The notes below the pieces were generated by a model, which saw only the letters and a program-made list of their open reading frames with translations, had not been told where the DNA came from and did no database searches. From Stratiolaelaps scimitus (Eukaryota > Arthropoda > Arachnida > Mesostigmata > Laelapidae): a stretch of 64,000 bases of DNA. Below are positions 48,294 through 60,800 of the stretch, piece after piece. The translations under genes were made by a program, and so were the position numbers. Each line of letters begins with the position of its first letter. Position 1 is the first letter of the stretch. The DNA is taken from NCBI GenBank assembly GCA_019614645.1, contig JABWDB010000009.1:5127501-5191500 (forward strand). Reading direction: 5' to 3'.

Positions 48294-48929
48294 ATGCGTG
48301 TCGCGACGATTGTGCTTCTGGTGTCGGTGATCGCCCTTGTCTGCTTGGCCAATTCGGCTGATGCGGCTAAGAAGGCCAAGTCCGGCAAGGGCGGCAAGGG
48401 CGGCAAGGGCAGCCAGGAAGGCGGTGTCACTAAGAACGGCGGAAAGAACAAGGGCGGTAAGGCTGCTAAATACAGCAAGCAAGCGAACAGCAAAGAAAAC
48501 ACGGGAAAATCTGGCAAGAACGAGAAGCCGGTGAAAAACGCTAAGGATCAAAATACTAAGGGACAAAAACAGGTCAAGGCGAAGAAGGCCAAACGCGCCG
48601 CCGAAGAAGCGCCTGCTGCTGTCGAGGAAACCGTTGCCGTTCCAGAAGAGTGTCCCAAGTGCGCTCCGGCACCCGCATGTCCGAAATGCCCCGTTTGCCA
48701 GGCGGCTGCTGAGGCCGCTGCTGCCGCTGTTGCTGCTGCCGAATCCGAAGCCGACGGTGTCACCGTGGAGGAAGTTTGCGAATCCACCATCGAGGCTGGC
48801 CTGTTCTGTGATCGCTCCTGCTCGTGCGTCCAGGGAACCGTGTGCTTCGCCGCCACAACCGACGCCCCAAACGGTATCTGCAAGGTCCCCGAACCCGAGG
48901 ATCTCGACATGGGCGTTTACCTTTCGTAA
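48294..48929 (+). CDS. Secreted lysine/glycine-rich protein with C-terminal cysteine cluster
   Basis: This is an intronless 211-residue ORF, ATG context AAAATG (A at -3). Residues 1-24 form a clear signal peptide (MRVATIVLLVSVIALVCLAN, then SADA), with likely cleavage near A22-A25. Residues 26-101 are extremely basic and low complexity (GKGGKGGKG, KNGGKNKGGK), ending in KAKKAKR, a possible dibasic processing site. A proline/alanine/acidic linker leads to a compact CPKC-APAPAC-PKCPVC block (C120, C123, C129, C132, C135), then an alanine-rich stretch. The last segment has six cysteines (C162, C172, C176, C178, C184, C196), spaced C-x9-C-x3-C-x-C-x5-C-x11-C. The tail is acidic. The frame has synonymous-site bias (AAG, GGC, GCC/GCT), and the signals around it support a real gene: a TATA-like box upstream and AATAAA downstream. 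I do not recognise the family. An extracellular, matrix- or polyanion-binding role is a guess from composition. Confidence 0.85.
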   Translation: MRVATIVLLVSVIALVCLANSADAAKKAKSGKGGKGGKGSQEGGVTKNGGKNKGGKAAKYSKQANSKENTGKSGKNEKPVKNAKDQNTKGQKQVKAKKAKRAAEEAPAAVEETVAVPEECPKCAPAPACPKCPVCQAAAEAAAAAVAAAESEADGVTVEEVCESTIEAGLFCDRSCSCVQGTVCFAATTDAPNGICKVPEPEDLDMGVYLS

Positions 48930-49403
48930 ACAGATGCCGGGACGAAACCTGCCAGTGAGCTTCGGTCAAACTGCACCGAAATTTCACCGCCTCGTCCACT
49001 GTCGTCCACGGCACCGTATCCTACCATTGTACAAGCGTTGTATGAAATCTCGTGCGGGAGGTGTCGCCCCTTAAATTGTCGGCATATTGGTGACGGGCGA
49101 TAGATACATAGATGACTGTGCAAACATGAACAGATCGATCTCGCTGGACAAGTCACTCCTGCGAGCGAAGGACATTTGTTACGCAATCCCAATCGTGTCA
49201 AGTTCGTCGAGGGATCTCAACTGTTTGATTGACAAGTTTATCCAATCAGAACACAGACGTCCTGATCCTATGTGTATCCATATATATCTGGATATATAAC
49301 GAAAAAAAAATGTATAAATAGCATGCAGTGCCGCTCATAAGATGTGAATGTGTAAATATGTGACAAGTATTCTAGTGATGGTTATTGTTATTCATTTCTA
49401 GAC

Positions 49404-49409
49404 AATAAA
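49404..49409 (+). terminator. Candidate polyadenylation signal of the secreted-protein gene
   Basis: The canonical AATAAA hexamer is followed by an A-rich run, 475 nt after the stop codon at 48929. It implies a 3' UTR of roughly 0.5 kb. No earlier AATAAA was noticed between the stop and this site. Confidence 0.45.
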
Positions 49410-50970
49410 AAAACAACTAGTCTATGCTTCTATCGCCCAGTTCAAAAGACGCGGTATTTTCGTTTAATTCGAGACTTCGAATTAGTCGTTGGTAGCAATG
49501 GGGCAGATTTAGATAGAAAACACTCAGAACTAGACAATGGTGAGCAGGCCCATATAAAATTCTGATCCGCACATAACCGTATCGTTTCAATTTTGAAAAT
49601 ATGAAATCAGTCGTATTTAATTGTAATAATCCCATTTCGTCATCATGACCATCGGTCATTGTGAATCTTTAATAATTCAGTCCAGTCTAATGTTTTCCTT
49701 CCGTTCGATCTTCAGCCTTACCTTGGTAACTAGAGAATACCTAGAAATTATAACGATTTGTTTATTCTGGCTAATATATATTAGTGGTTACTAGCGTTCG
49801 CATCGAACTTGGCCGACGGCTAATTGCTTTAGAGATTTTTAGAACCTAAAATATTGGCACGTCAATAAATGCTCTAATAATTGAATCAGGTAAGAAATGG
49901 AGCGGACACTTGGCCAATAAAATATCTGGGCGCATCATCGACTTTCTGGGCCATTTGTACAGAATGTTATTCGAAATCTCCAACAAATTCTTACTATAAT
50001 ACTCGTTCGTGTCTATTGGTCTACAGAATATGTTCGTTTGCGGATTCGACCTGCGAGAGGTTTTCAGTGATGGATTCACGACCAGTTCGTTCGGCATTGC
50101 CAAGGCCGGAATAGCTCGATTGAAGAGACCTCGCAATATCGCCTCGAAACTCCAGCTAGTCAGAGCTGCTCCATCCTCCCGAGTTGCATAAAACGTTCAG
50201 GCGTACATCACACTGAAGGTTGACGCAGTGAGATTTCGGCAGAGTGGAAGGACAAGGAGGACGCGGGCTGAGTATCTGGCCCGAGTAGTATCTCAAATTT
50301 CACCCCATAGACCGGGGGTGCAAAGTGAGTGTGAAGCGCGGAAAGGAGTCCCCTGCCGCGTTGAGTGACAACGGCGACGTCATCGTCGTCACAGTCGACG
50401 TTGCTTCGAATTCACTCAGCCGTCACGGTTAAAAACGCTTCTCAAGCGGCTAGCTACCCGTGTCCCTGCTGGCAGCACCGAACGATCGGCGCGACGTCGA
50501 TCCGACAACGGAGATCGGTGGTGGCGGCGGTCGTGACGGGGGCAGCAGCAGCATCAGCGGAAGAAACAGCCGCGACAATGGCCGTTGTTTTCGGCTCCCT
50601 TCAAGGCGGTGCTCCGTGCTGTGTTACTATTATACAGTGTATGAAACGGGGGACGCGCGTCGAATATGCCGGGGGAAGGCGAGCGCATCACAAAAAGTCT
50701 ATTCGTTGATTCAAGACGCTACATAATACTTTACGGTTCCGCGATGTCGAGGGTGAAATGTGATCTTCGGATTGTGCTGCGATCGCGAACGCCCTTGCGT
50801 GTTGGGTGTGCTCGAAGCAATGGCTGCAACGAGCGGATCTGCAGGCTCTCATAGAATGCGATGGTCAGGTCGCTCGAACAGCGCGGCGTTCAACTCGACT
50901 GACAAATTTCGCTGCGCCGTTCTATATTTCGAACAAACACTTTTACTTTTACTCTATTCTTTTAATCGAG

Positions 50971-51009
50971 AACTTAAGCATTGTTAAAATTGCAGTTCCG
51001 GAAATAAAC
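50971..51009 (+). repeat. 39-bp AATAAA-terminated motif, copy 5
   Basis: AACTTAAGCATTGTTAAAAT then TGCAGTTCCGGAAATAAAC. It is the copy closest to the consensus of the five. Confidence 0.6.
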
Positions 51010-51701
51010 CGCAGATGTTATGTTGTGTTATGTGAAAAAAAAAGCGAGAAATTCTTCAAGATCATACAGAGGCACTTCAGCAAGGTGGAATGGCTCGCAC
51101 ATAAATGCTACGCTTATGTCGACAAAAAGAAAAACGTAATCAAAAGTAGAAAACTCCGGCGTATTGATGCTCCTAAGGCAGCGTCGTATGCCCTCTTGTT
51201 TTCAAGGTAGAAAGAATACATGCGACCGATACGTTTCAACGTTATTTTCAACGTCTTTCCCATGATTACTGCTTTGGCTGATAGCAGCTGAAACAATTGG
51301 CGTCGGCTGACAGTTTCTTGAGCGCCACGCAACCGAGCGCTTAGGTGCGCCAACACTAAGCCAGTCATTGTGTTTCGAACATCCCAAATATAGATAAACC
51401 AGATACCGGTTGTAATAGCCATGGTGTTGCCACTGTTATCGTGTTCCGGTCAATAATAATAATAATAATAATCGATTTTGCATCAATCACTATCGATGTG
51501 ATTAACGGATAACCATGGGTGCTGAAACCTCCCGGCACTCTAATGGTTTCGCTAAACGAAAATTGCCCGTGGCACGCTAGGTATATTACCACTATGATTC
51601 TTATCCGTCACAGCATATCCCTCATTTGAGATTGAAGTTACATGTGACAATTGTTGCCAATCTTTTGTCCAATCTTGTTTAGCTTTTTGTGGCTTTGCTT
51701 T

Positions 51702-51708
<7 letters not shown>

Positions 51709-51755
<47 letters not shown>
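51709..51755. repeat. (GA)n microsatellite, the longest in the window
   Basis: An uninterrupted GA run of 23 units followed by GGGGG. It is a homopurine mirror-repeat tract. Confidence 0.95.
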
Positions 51756-51758
<3 letters not shown>

Positions 51759-52450
51759 GTTGTAGTGGTTGTGGTAGAGGGAGAACCAACTAAGTGGGGC
51801 TAGAATGCATGATAGAGTTGGGAACTGTAAGGTAAACTGTTACGCGCACCCTCTGGGGACCACCTGGGTGTGGGGCGTACGCGCGCGGCAAACGCCGCAG
51901 AGCACTGATTCAGTGAGAGTGTGTTTAGTTCAGCCGATATGATGTTACATCATGGCTGCGTTGCAGCACGCTGTCATGTGCCGCAACCCGATCGGATCGG
52001 CAAATATCTATTGACGCCGGCGGCGGCGGCGTCGTCTTCGCGAGGTATTGATCGAAAGCGGTGTCTTTATGCCGTTCAGCAGTATTTGCATAATATTGCA
52101 TATGCAAAGTAAGCCTATGGTTGGGACGTCCAGAGATCCACAGCACTGTACGGGGTTCGGACGTTCCGACTTATCACATTTGCATTGAGGTATTATAGTT
52201 GTGTGTACAAGACGCATGAAATATATCCTTTCTACATGCTGTTAGCATAATAGTATTGCATTGGGATGGATGTACCTGGAGAAGTCGCTGACGACAAGCA
52301 GTAAATGGTCTAATAACGGTTGGTTCCGCGGACGCGAAGCTTGACTTGAGCTTGAAACTCGTGATTCGTCTGGTTGGGACCACTGCAACATATAAATATT
52401 TGATCATATGCGCATATCTAGATTCTTGTTATAGAGACATTAACTGACAG

Positions 52451-52858
52451 ACATCTCTGGAGACGCATGCGTTTCACCATCTACGAGAGACGAGACCAGT
52501 GCTGAGATGAGCGTGAAGGTGCACTTCGTTATCACTACGGCAGCCTTCTGTCCCCGAAGTGGCTGCATCCTTTCCAGAGCCACGAAGTATAGCTGTTAGC
52601 GTTGCGTTGTCGACTCCGGCCGAATATTTCAAGCAGTTTCAACAGGCCACCACCCCAACAGCTCCGCGGGCGCCGACAGCCATCCTTCACTGAGTGCTAG
52701 CTGCTTGCGGGTTCGCTGCGTCGACTTGCGACGACGCAAACTCGACAGAACGGGGGCTGATGCCGGGGGCTGAGCAGAACGCCGCTCGCTCAAACGCTTT
52801 TTAGAAAATGCACTTTGGCAATCCGGAGTGGCGGACGCACAGACGGAAGGAACGAACG

Positions 52859-52893
<35 letters not shown>

Positions 52894-55800
52894 AGGACGA
52901 GGAGGGGCAAGGTGTTCAGCACTTCGGCGAAGCTGGCTCCTGGATAGGTAAGTTTGGCAACGGCAGCAGAGGCTGAGCCTCCCGTTGGCGCGGGACACTA
53001 CGCTCGAAAATCGCTCTCGCCTAAAACTACTGTTTCCTTCCATCTTCTACCTTCATGCAGCAGCAGCAGCAGCAGCAATACTGACGTGGAGCTTTACAAC
53101 GTTCAGCCCTCGGTCGACTTCTGGGAGTTCCGTTATAGTCGTTACTGCCTTGCCTCCAATGTTAGCGACGGTGCCACCGGGACCTTCGGTGTAGCTGTGG
53201 CCGTTGGCAAGCGCAATTCGCATATGACGCTGTGGCTCTTTTAGTCAGTGCGCTATGCATTTCTATACCCGGCAGTCTCTCCCTTGCGGTGCGCATACTT
53301 TGAGACCTTGGCTTCCCGAGGCCTCTTCTTGCGATTTTCGACTACAAGGGGAATCACAGCCCGGGACGGCGGTTCACGGCGCCCGTTGCGATTCCTCTCT
53401 ATCCATAACTAGTGGAGATAGTGCCTTGTAGCTGCGCGCTGGGAACCCCGTTGCCTCACTATGAGGAAGGCGCTGTTCACTGATGGCTGTGATGCTTTCC
53501 CCGTCACACCGCACCAGGCAGCCATACCTAGCGGGTGGATCGCAGGCCGCCCTCGGCGCCGCAGTGTTTCTCAGTGTGACTCCGTTACGATCTTTCGTCA
53601 TCGTCCTCTTCGTTGACGCCGTCACACCAGCCCTCTTCTCTTGTACTCTGCCTTAGATACCCGCCGCTGTTGCTTCTTCTCAACACCCACGACACTGCTG
53701 GTGACAATCTTTCTTCGAATTCAGTGGCTACAGTGGCAGTGGTGACGAGGCACGAGTACCTGGTGGGCTGTCAGCCAGTGCATGGACCCGTCGTTGCGCG
53801 GTCTTCCGGCAGTGCGAAGCCGCAATGGTGGCTGCGGCTTGCTGGCCGTCGAATGCAATGCAAATGCCTATCGCTCGAGGCTGGAGTGGTGGGGGGGGGG
53901 GTGCAAGCGTGGGGAGCTTGCTTACCAACAGCTCATAGATCTAGACGAGTGCGAGGCCCATACCGACGCCCCACCAGCACTTCACTTGGACGTTCCTCGC
54001 CGCGCGCTACACCGAAGTAGCGTGGGCTGCGGGTCTCGCTCGCGCCACCCACATCCCGTGCTCCAGTTACTCCATGGACGGGCGCGCGTCACGCACCAGA
54101 CGTCGCGCTGCAAGATTCAGGTAAAAGACTGGTAGGTATTGGAGCGAGGTTTGGCTCGACTCAGCTCTGGTCAAGCAGAATCCTTGCAGTAGGCTGAAGG
54201 CCAGGTGGTGGCTGTTGCGTCTGTATGAAAATACTGGGCCATCGACGACGGCTTTCATCGTCCCGCCACCAACCAGCTGGTAGCGTCAGATGCCACGGGT
54301 GCGCTGGGACCCGTCCCAAACAGCCAAACCCGCTGGCACCCTGGATGCCGCGGATGCTTATTGCTGTGAAAGAACGACTCCAGCCATAGCTACTATTCAC
54401 GAAGAACGACAGCAACGCCTTTGGGTGATATTGCAGCGGATCAGGCGGACACGGCTGGCGCGGCCGGTCGGGGACACTCACATACATTCTCACATACACA
54501 CACGCATACACGCACACACAGTTACACTGTTCCGTAGAAACGAGAAATGGGAAAAACCCAGGAGAACGCCTGATGGAACGCTGTGCGAAATCGGCGCGGA
54601 TCACACAGCGGAAAGCATACTCGCCGTGGGGTTCGCGGCTGTCGCATCGGCTGATCGCATCGACCCAGCAATGCAATGGCCGGCCACGAGGTCGAAGGGA
54701 ACACATCGATGGGGGGTGTGGAACGGCAGGTTTACGTTTCGGTATGATGCCTCTGCGGCATGGCGCTCGAGACACGTAGCAAGGGACGCGCAGCGGAATC
54801 GCATACGGACGAATACGGTGAACCAGCAGTCGGGCGTCGCACGTCGATCCCCGACCAGTGCGGTTAGCTGGCTACTCCTGGTGATGCACTGGTAACAGGC
54901 GTCGTGGCGACAGTGGTGTATATTTATGTACCTAGTCAGAGAAAGAGACGGTGGCAAGAAGCGAGAGAGAGAGAGAGAGGAAGCGAGAGGAAGAGAGAAA
55001 AATGAGGAAAAAAGAAGGACCACGAACACCCGAGGTGGCGATCAGATCGGGTAGACACTTCTAGACAGCATATCGTAGTTGGCCACAACAGGTGGAAGCA
55101 CCGGTTCTCAGTTGAGCCGTTCGACCGGTAGTCACCACAGGAAATCCTATAACAGCGGTAACATGGCCATCCGAGATCCAATAGTGGTTACAGCGACCAG
55201 GCGGAAGCTGGAGTATACGGCCACTGCGAGATGGACTGGAGGAGATATGCCCACGGATGATTCGGCTGATTCGGATTGTGATGTTACCTCTCCAGCGGCA
55301 ACATATTACACCAGGCTGTTACTTTGTATCGTCATAAGCTGATTGAACGTCGTTGTATATATATATATATATGGCAGAAACAGTCAGACAACAAGGAGAA
55401 AGGCGGTTGTATTCATCGATGTCGTTGTCACATTCATCGCTTCATCCCCCACTACCATCCTGCGAAGCCACGTGTAAATACGCAGGTAACTTGGTGACAC
55501 ACAAGTATAACACACACGTCTACATTTGACTAAGTAAAGGCATGCCGAAACGATTCTGTGTTATACTACATCGTCCGACCGTACGTGCGGATGACAGACA
55601 CGCAAAGCGCGAAGTTGCTGCATAAGTTCGTTTTGTTTTATTTGTTTTCCAAGCTGTCTCTTGCTCCATCCCGGGAGTCGAACCACTCGAATCGAGGCGT
55701 ACATATAGTGTCGTTGACAAGTGTCACTCGTTCTCCAACTCTCTCTCTCTCTGTCTGTCTTGATCTCTCTACATAATAAATACAAGTGCTGCAGCATTGT

Positions 55801-56950
55801 TGAGGAACTCCATCCTCCTTGTTGTTGGTGTTGTGTCCTTGTCCTTTAGATGCCGAACTTTCGAGGCTCATAAAGCGTGTCTCATAAAGCATGTCCGTCT
55901 GTCGTCGTGAGTTCTAACTCGTCTCGGTGAACAGGTTGGACGGAAAACGCAACCGCGGCGTCCCGTCTCGCGTGTCCTCTCGGCCTTCCCGCAGTGGGTA
56001 CAGCAGTGCACTGGTTGTACCCAGTCGAGGACGCGCGGGTGGCCGTGGCGGGAGGGCCTGCTCGAAGGACGCTCTCGTGCTTGCCCCTACTGCTGCCTTA
56101 GGGCCGCTTGCTTTTCGGAGCCGCTTCGCGCCATGTAGATGATGTACAACCAAGAGAGGTCCGCTCAGCAGCGCGCGCCGCCGCCGCTGCCGAGACTGGC
56201 CATGCCGACGGTGGTTCGTCCACCATCGCTAGCCATCGCTGCTAGGTGGTTGGTTCCGGCAGTTCGGGAACCCTGGAGACGGAAGACGAAAGAAGAGAGT
56301 GCTACCCCGGGGGTGACCAGGAACCTGCTTGCCTGCCTGTCGTCGGTGGTGGCGGTGCGGATGCCGCCGCCGGCGGCGGTAGCTGCTACGCTTTGCTGAA
56401 GAGAGGTGATCGGCGGGGGCGTGCACTGGGAAGAGGGAACCTACGCATACCCCCAACAACCCTGGCCTGGGAGGCGAGCATGAAATGGGGGACGAGGCCC
56501 CGAGGTGTGAAGAAAGCCGGAGAGCCATCCGTCTCGCGCAATAAGCACTTTATCATAATACGCTCACTCACTCTCTCAGCCAAACCAAGCTAGCTGCTAT
56601 GCAATAGTGTTGTATACTGTGGCTATATATCCAGCGCTAGTGGTAGAAGCAGGAGTAGTGGCCTGGCCGGAGCCTCTTCCGGAGCCTCCGTTGGAGTCCA
56701 GAGGGGTAGTGGTTGCGGGACCCACCGCACCAGTGGGGTAGGTACTGTGCGGTCCGTTGGGCCCGATCCGAGAGGAGGCTCATGGCGGGGAAGAAGGCTC
56801 CTGGTTCCTGCTCAAGGAACACTCCTGCCATACACCGCTACTTACTACTGACCGCCGAAGCAACAGCGGAACAGAGGCACGCGAACGACCCCCCCACCCC
56901 TTTTGTCTCTAGTCCAGCCCGAGCGGGGCTCACTAGTAGGCTTCTTGAGG
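52451..56950. other. GC-rich low-complexity block, no gene recognised
   Basis: Contains (GA)n at 52862, (CAG)n at 53058, a G10 run near 53890 and CA repeats near 54500. Overlapping frames of about 200 residues on both strands at 54161-54895 cannot both be real, and neither has a recognisable domain. Confidence 0.45.
52862..52892. repeat. (GA)n microsatellite
   Basis: An uninterrupted GA run of about 15 units at the start of the 52.4-57 kb GC-rich block. Confidence 0.95.
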
Positions 56951-58461
56951 TGGTATACCTTGTATCGTAATAGTGACGAAGCTGGGACTAGCGACTCGGA
57001 TAGATACGACCCGGTCCACTCTATAATACATTCGTAGAACCGCGAAAGTGTTTATGCTACCTGATAGTTGAGTAAGAACACTACACACAGGCTGACCTGC
57101 GAGAGGCGGTGTACAATGTATTTAACCCTGGGCTATGGTGAACGTGATAATCAGTCCGTAATCGTTAGTGCTGCGGCGATGCAAATAGGCTGTAAATATC
57201 ATGTAGCTAACCAAATTCACTCTTGATCAGTTGTGGAGCTCCATAATGTGATATCGCAAAAATGAGATGGACGAGTTGAGTAATCTTGACTAAGGGAAAG
57301 AGTGTCCATAACAAGGGGCCGAGACCGAGAAAAGCGCGGGTCTCAAAGTAAGACCACCAACCACTAAGGGATAGCTGTGAAAGCTACAAACGCCGAAGCG
57401 GCCTATAACTGCCTCCTGATATACCCAACAGTAAGTAAGCGAAGACAGACGTGCCCGCCGTTCTTCGATGCGACTCGGACCTCTGCAGGGTCTGGCAGAA
57501 GACGCATTACTGCAAACCTATTATATATAAACAATGTACACTAATTATTTGTAGTTTTCGAGTTATCAATTGGGATATGTTCTCACTGATAATATCGTTA
57601 TCTTGCGACAGTAACTATAATAACTAATGATAGCATATGATAATCAGTAGTTGACTAAAAATCCGGATCAAATCTGATCTTAAGGCTATTTGAATAATAA
57701 TTGGAATCTGCGAAGGAACAATATAGCTTCGATTTCACGTAGCTCGATTTACTTAAGGATATTAAGTGTTTACAAATTATTCGGAAGCAGTGATCATCGT
57801 GCTTCTTCTCTGAACTGCTAATATACGCGTTCATTGTGTCGAGCATCCACTGACTCGTAGTTTCTTTTTCGCATTGTATATATATATATATATTATGAGA
57901 GTATCAAGTTTGCACGAGATATTGCCCTATAAGCTAGTCAGTGTGCAAACTGGATACTCCCATACTTGTAAGTGTTAGGGAAGCGCAGTTATTATTTGAC
58001 ATTGTTTAGAACATTTATAAAACCAGTGATAATTTACGCCAAGACTTATATGGAGCCCAGGCCAGAACAAGTACAAATCACTCCTAAATAAAGTACGGTC
58101 AAATTTTATAAAACGCGTGTCATACAAATGCCAATGTAACAAAAGTGATGTGAAAATCACACACATCATCCAGCGTCGAAACGATTTATACAAAGCTTCT
58201 CTCAGCAAAGTGGAATTAAAACAGCCGTCCATGGTCGAAAAGATGTTCAATATTATAGAAACGACGACCAGATCCAAAGGGAACATAGCATCAAAATTCA
58301 TATCGGCAACAAAGTGCATTAATGATCTCTTCTCCCCTGGAGAGTACCACGCCTCTTGCTCTACGAATTTGTGAAGGAATGAACAGAACGTTGGGTACGA
58401 CGAAAAAATACCCAGTCTATGCAACAATATACCTTTGAAATAAAGCGCTTGTTATTATATA

Positions 58462-58506
<45 letters not shown>

Positions 58507-60800
58507 CAAGCGCTTTATTTCATATATATATATTCCAACTATTGCTACTTGCTGATCCACCTCTCTATTATATATGTATTCTACCTTGTGCTGTCATTAC
58601 ATCATTCGCTCAAAGTTTCGTTGCTGCTCTTGTCTTCGATTCTTCCACTATTAAGGCCACTCTGTGCTCGTATATCAGACCAATAGAATCGGCGTGTGTC
58701 AGCTCAAGATCTTGAGCCAATGATGATCTTGGGCACGTAAGCGGTCGAGATCGATACGACTCTATGGAGTAGGGTAGCAGCCAGGGACGGTCACAATAGA
58801 GCAGCTATGGCCGCGTCGTAAGTGTTTACTCTCAAAAGGCGAACATCGAAACGGTACAGACCAAATGATGGTGGGTACGCCAGCAATTGTTTAGCCCCCC
58901 ACCTCCCTCCCCTCCGGGGGGGGGTTCAATGTTCAGCTGGTGACACCTTTCTTCTCCGCCTTTAATAGCCATGACCTTTTTAGTGGAATCGTTTCGTTGG
59001 CAACGCGAATTGCGGCCACAGTGGGGTTACCACTATAGTTGGGAGCGAGGGAGGGCGCCAGCGTAGATTTGTCAAAAACGATGACAATGCCAATCGTCGA
59101 ATGGCTGTTAACGACGGATGGACGAATAGACAGGTGGACATATCGGCGTGGAGATTTTCGCTGTTATGCCATCCTTCAGGTTTTGCCCGAATTTCCACAG
59201 GTTATTTTAGGATATCGCACAATCCGCCAGCCACTCGAGGGTGGATTCTACTCGAAATAGGGGGGGGGGGCTATTATACGAACAACGTTGTATTGTTGAT
59301 TATTATTTTTGGCTGACGATAAACAGCAACAAAAGATTACACAAATAATAAACAGCAGCTTGTACATACACTCGAAGACGTCTCACTTACACAAGCTATA
59401 GTAAATGTTCAGCTCGAAAGTAAACTCGTATGTAGCTATTACTTCTAGGGGCGTTGAAAAATCCTTATTTCAATGTCAGATGCTTTGCGCTCAACGCGTG
59501 CATCAGCCACAGTTCGATTATAGGTCCAGAAGAACTTGTTTCCACCTCCCCTCCCCAGAATCGAACGATCAAGCTCGAGCAGACAACTAAGCTCTCGATG
59601 ACATCAGAGGATCTCGATAGCTTGAAGGGGTGATTCAAGCAGTCAAATCGAGTCAAGTCACTGCCTACCTGTGTTTGGTCTGGAAGCTATCATCTTCGCT
59701 TGTCATACAAGGCAGCATCTACATATATTGAGTCGAAGGCTCCCCTGTCAAAAAAACGGCTCGTTTTTACTCGCTTTCTTGATCCAACGAGCGATTACAG
59801 ATACCCCATCTTTGCGCAGGTGCAATCCCTCTCGTCATGTTCGTTGAATGCTAATAGACATTTCACAAGCTTAGCCGACGGGTCTCATCGAAGTGGCCTG
59901 CCCTCTATATTTTGCCTACTGTATCACACGTAAAAACTATCATTGCGATACGATTGGTTAGAGATAACGGTATTTCATACGGCGTCCATCCCCATTGGCC
60001 TCTCATATGCATGTCAACATCAATATAGCGAGCGTTTTCTTACTCGGTAATGACGTATCTTCTCCAGTCGCGAACTGGCTTTCAATCTGGCGGGCAAAGC
60101 CTTCGACTAATAGCTTCCTTTCTGGGTAGCAGTCGTTACGTAAACAACATCAGTCTAATTGGTTCGTTATATTTATAGGTTTCGCTTGCTATAAAAACAA
60201 GCAGAGGTTCGTATGCAAAGTGATTACGACATAAATGGTCGCTCTCGTGAATAAGAAATGATGCAATGAGCGTCTGTCTACTGGAAAGTGGCTCCCTTTG
60301 CTATCGTAGCGGCTTAAGGCATACCTCAGCTTAAGGCACACCCTACTTACATCTTACCTAATTTCTTCCTCGACCACGTTATCGTTCACTTTTGTGATTC
60401 ATAGAAAATGTCCGCGCCACATACGCGTAGCGTACCACAAGGTCTGTAAAACTATAAGAAATTATAACTAGTCAAAATTGAGTTTTGATTAGTTACGTTC
60501 AATTATCTAAAGGGACTTCCCGATCGGTTTTCTACCACAGCTGCCCTCAACTAAATGGAACGACAAAGTCCAAACTAATCAGCTGTCCTCAATTTTTAAG
60601 GTAACTTAGACCTGAATGTGCTGAGTAAGGCACTTTCCAGAAAAAGATTACGCATTAGTCAAAATTGCCGCCGCGAAAACTGTGAATAATAATTTCCGAC
60701 TAGACATGCGTTCACATACGGTAGCATGTTATGTGGTCATTAACAGGCATTTCTTAATCCTTCTGAAACGGCTCCATACGGCTGCGAATCGTAAATCCTC
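56951..60800. other. AT-rich intergenic region, no gene recognised
   Basis: Contains the framed (TA)n palindrome (58437-58521), a 16-bp palindrome GCTCAAGATCTTGAGC near 58699, and two opposing open frames around 57975-58427 that may be a decayed element. Confidence 0.45.
58437..58521. repeat. (TA)n tract framed by perfect 19-bp inverted arms
   Basis: GAAATAAAGCGCTTGTTAT (58437-58455) and its exact reverse complement (58503-58521) enclose a (TA)n tract of about 47 bp. The whole is a near-perfect 85-bp palindrome able to form a hairpin or cruciform. Each arm carries an AATAAA hexamer reading inward, one per strand. Confidence 0.85.

Larger units (their letters stand above)
49410..52450. other. 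Intergenic, no gene recognised
   Basis: Contains motif copy 5, an (AAT)n run near 51450 and the longest (GA)n tract. Open frames at 49846-50136 (minus) and 50806-51210 (plus) show no family motif. Confidence 0.45.

Noticed and set aside
48548..48910. Minus-strand frame antisense to the secreted-protein gene
   Set aside because: It is a shadow of the plus-strand codon bias. The plus strand has a signal peptide and ordered cysteines; the minus frame has neither.
54161..54895. Frames of about 200 codons on both strands
   Set aside because: They are mutually overlapping in opposite directions, arginine/serine-rich, and include CA-repeat translation. They look like composition effects.
55671..55686. 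Perfect pol III B-box (GGTTCGACTCC on the minus strand)
   Set aside because: No A box or tRNA arms at the right spacing upstream, so a tRNA or SINE is not supported.
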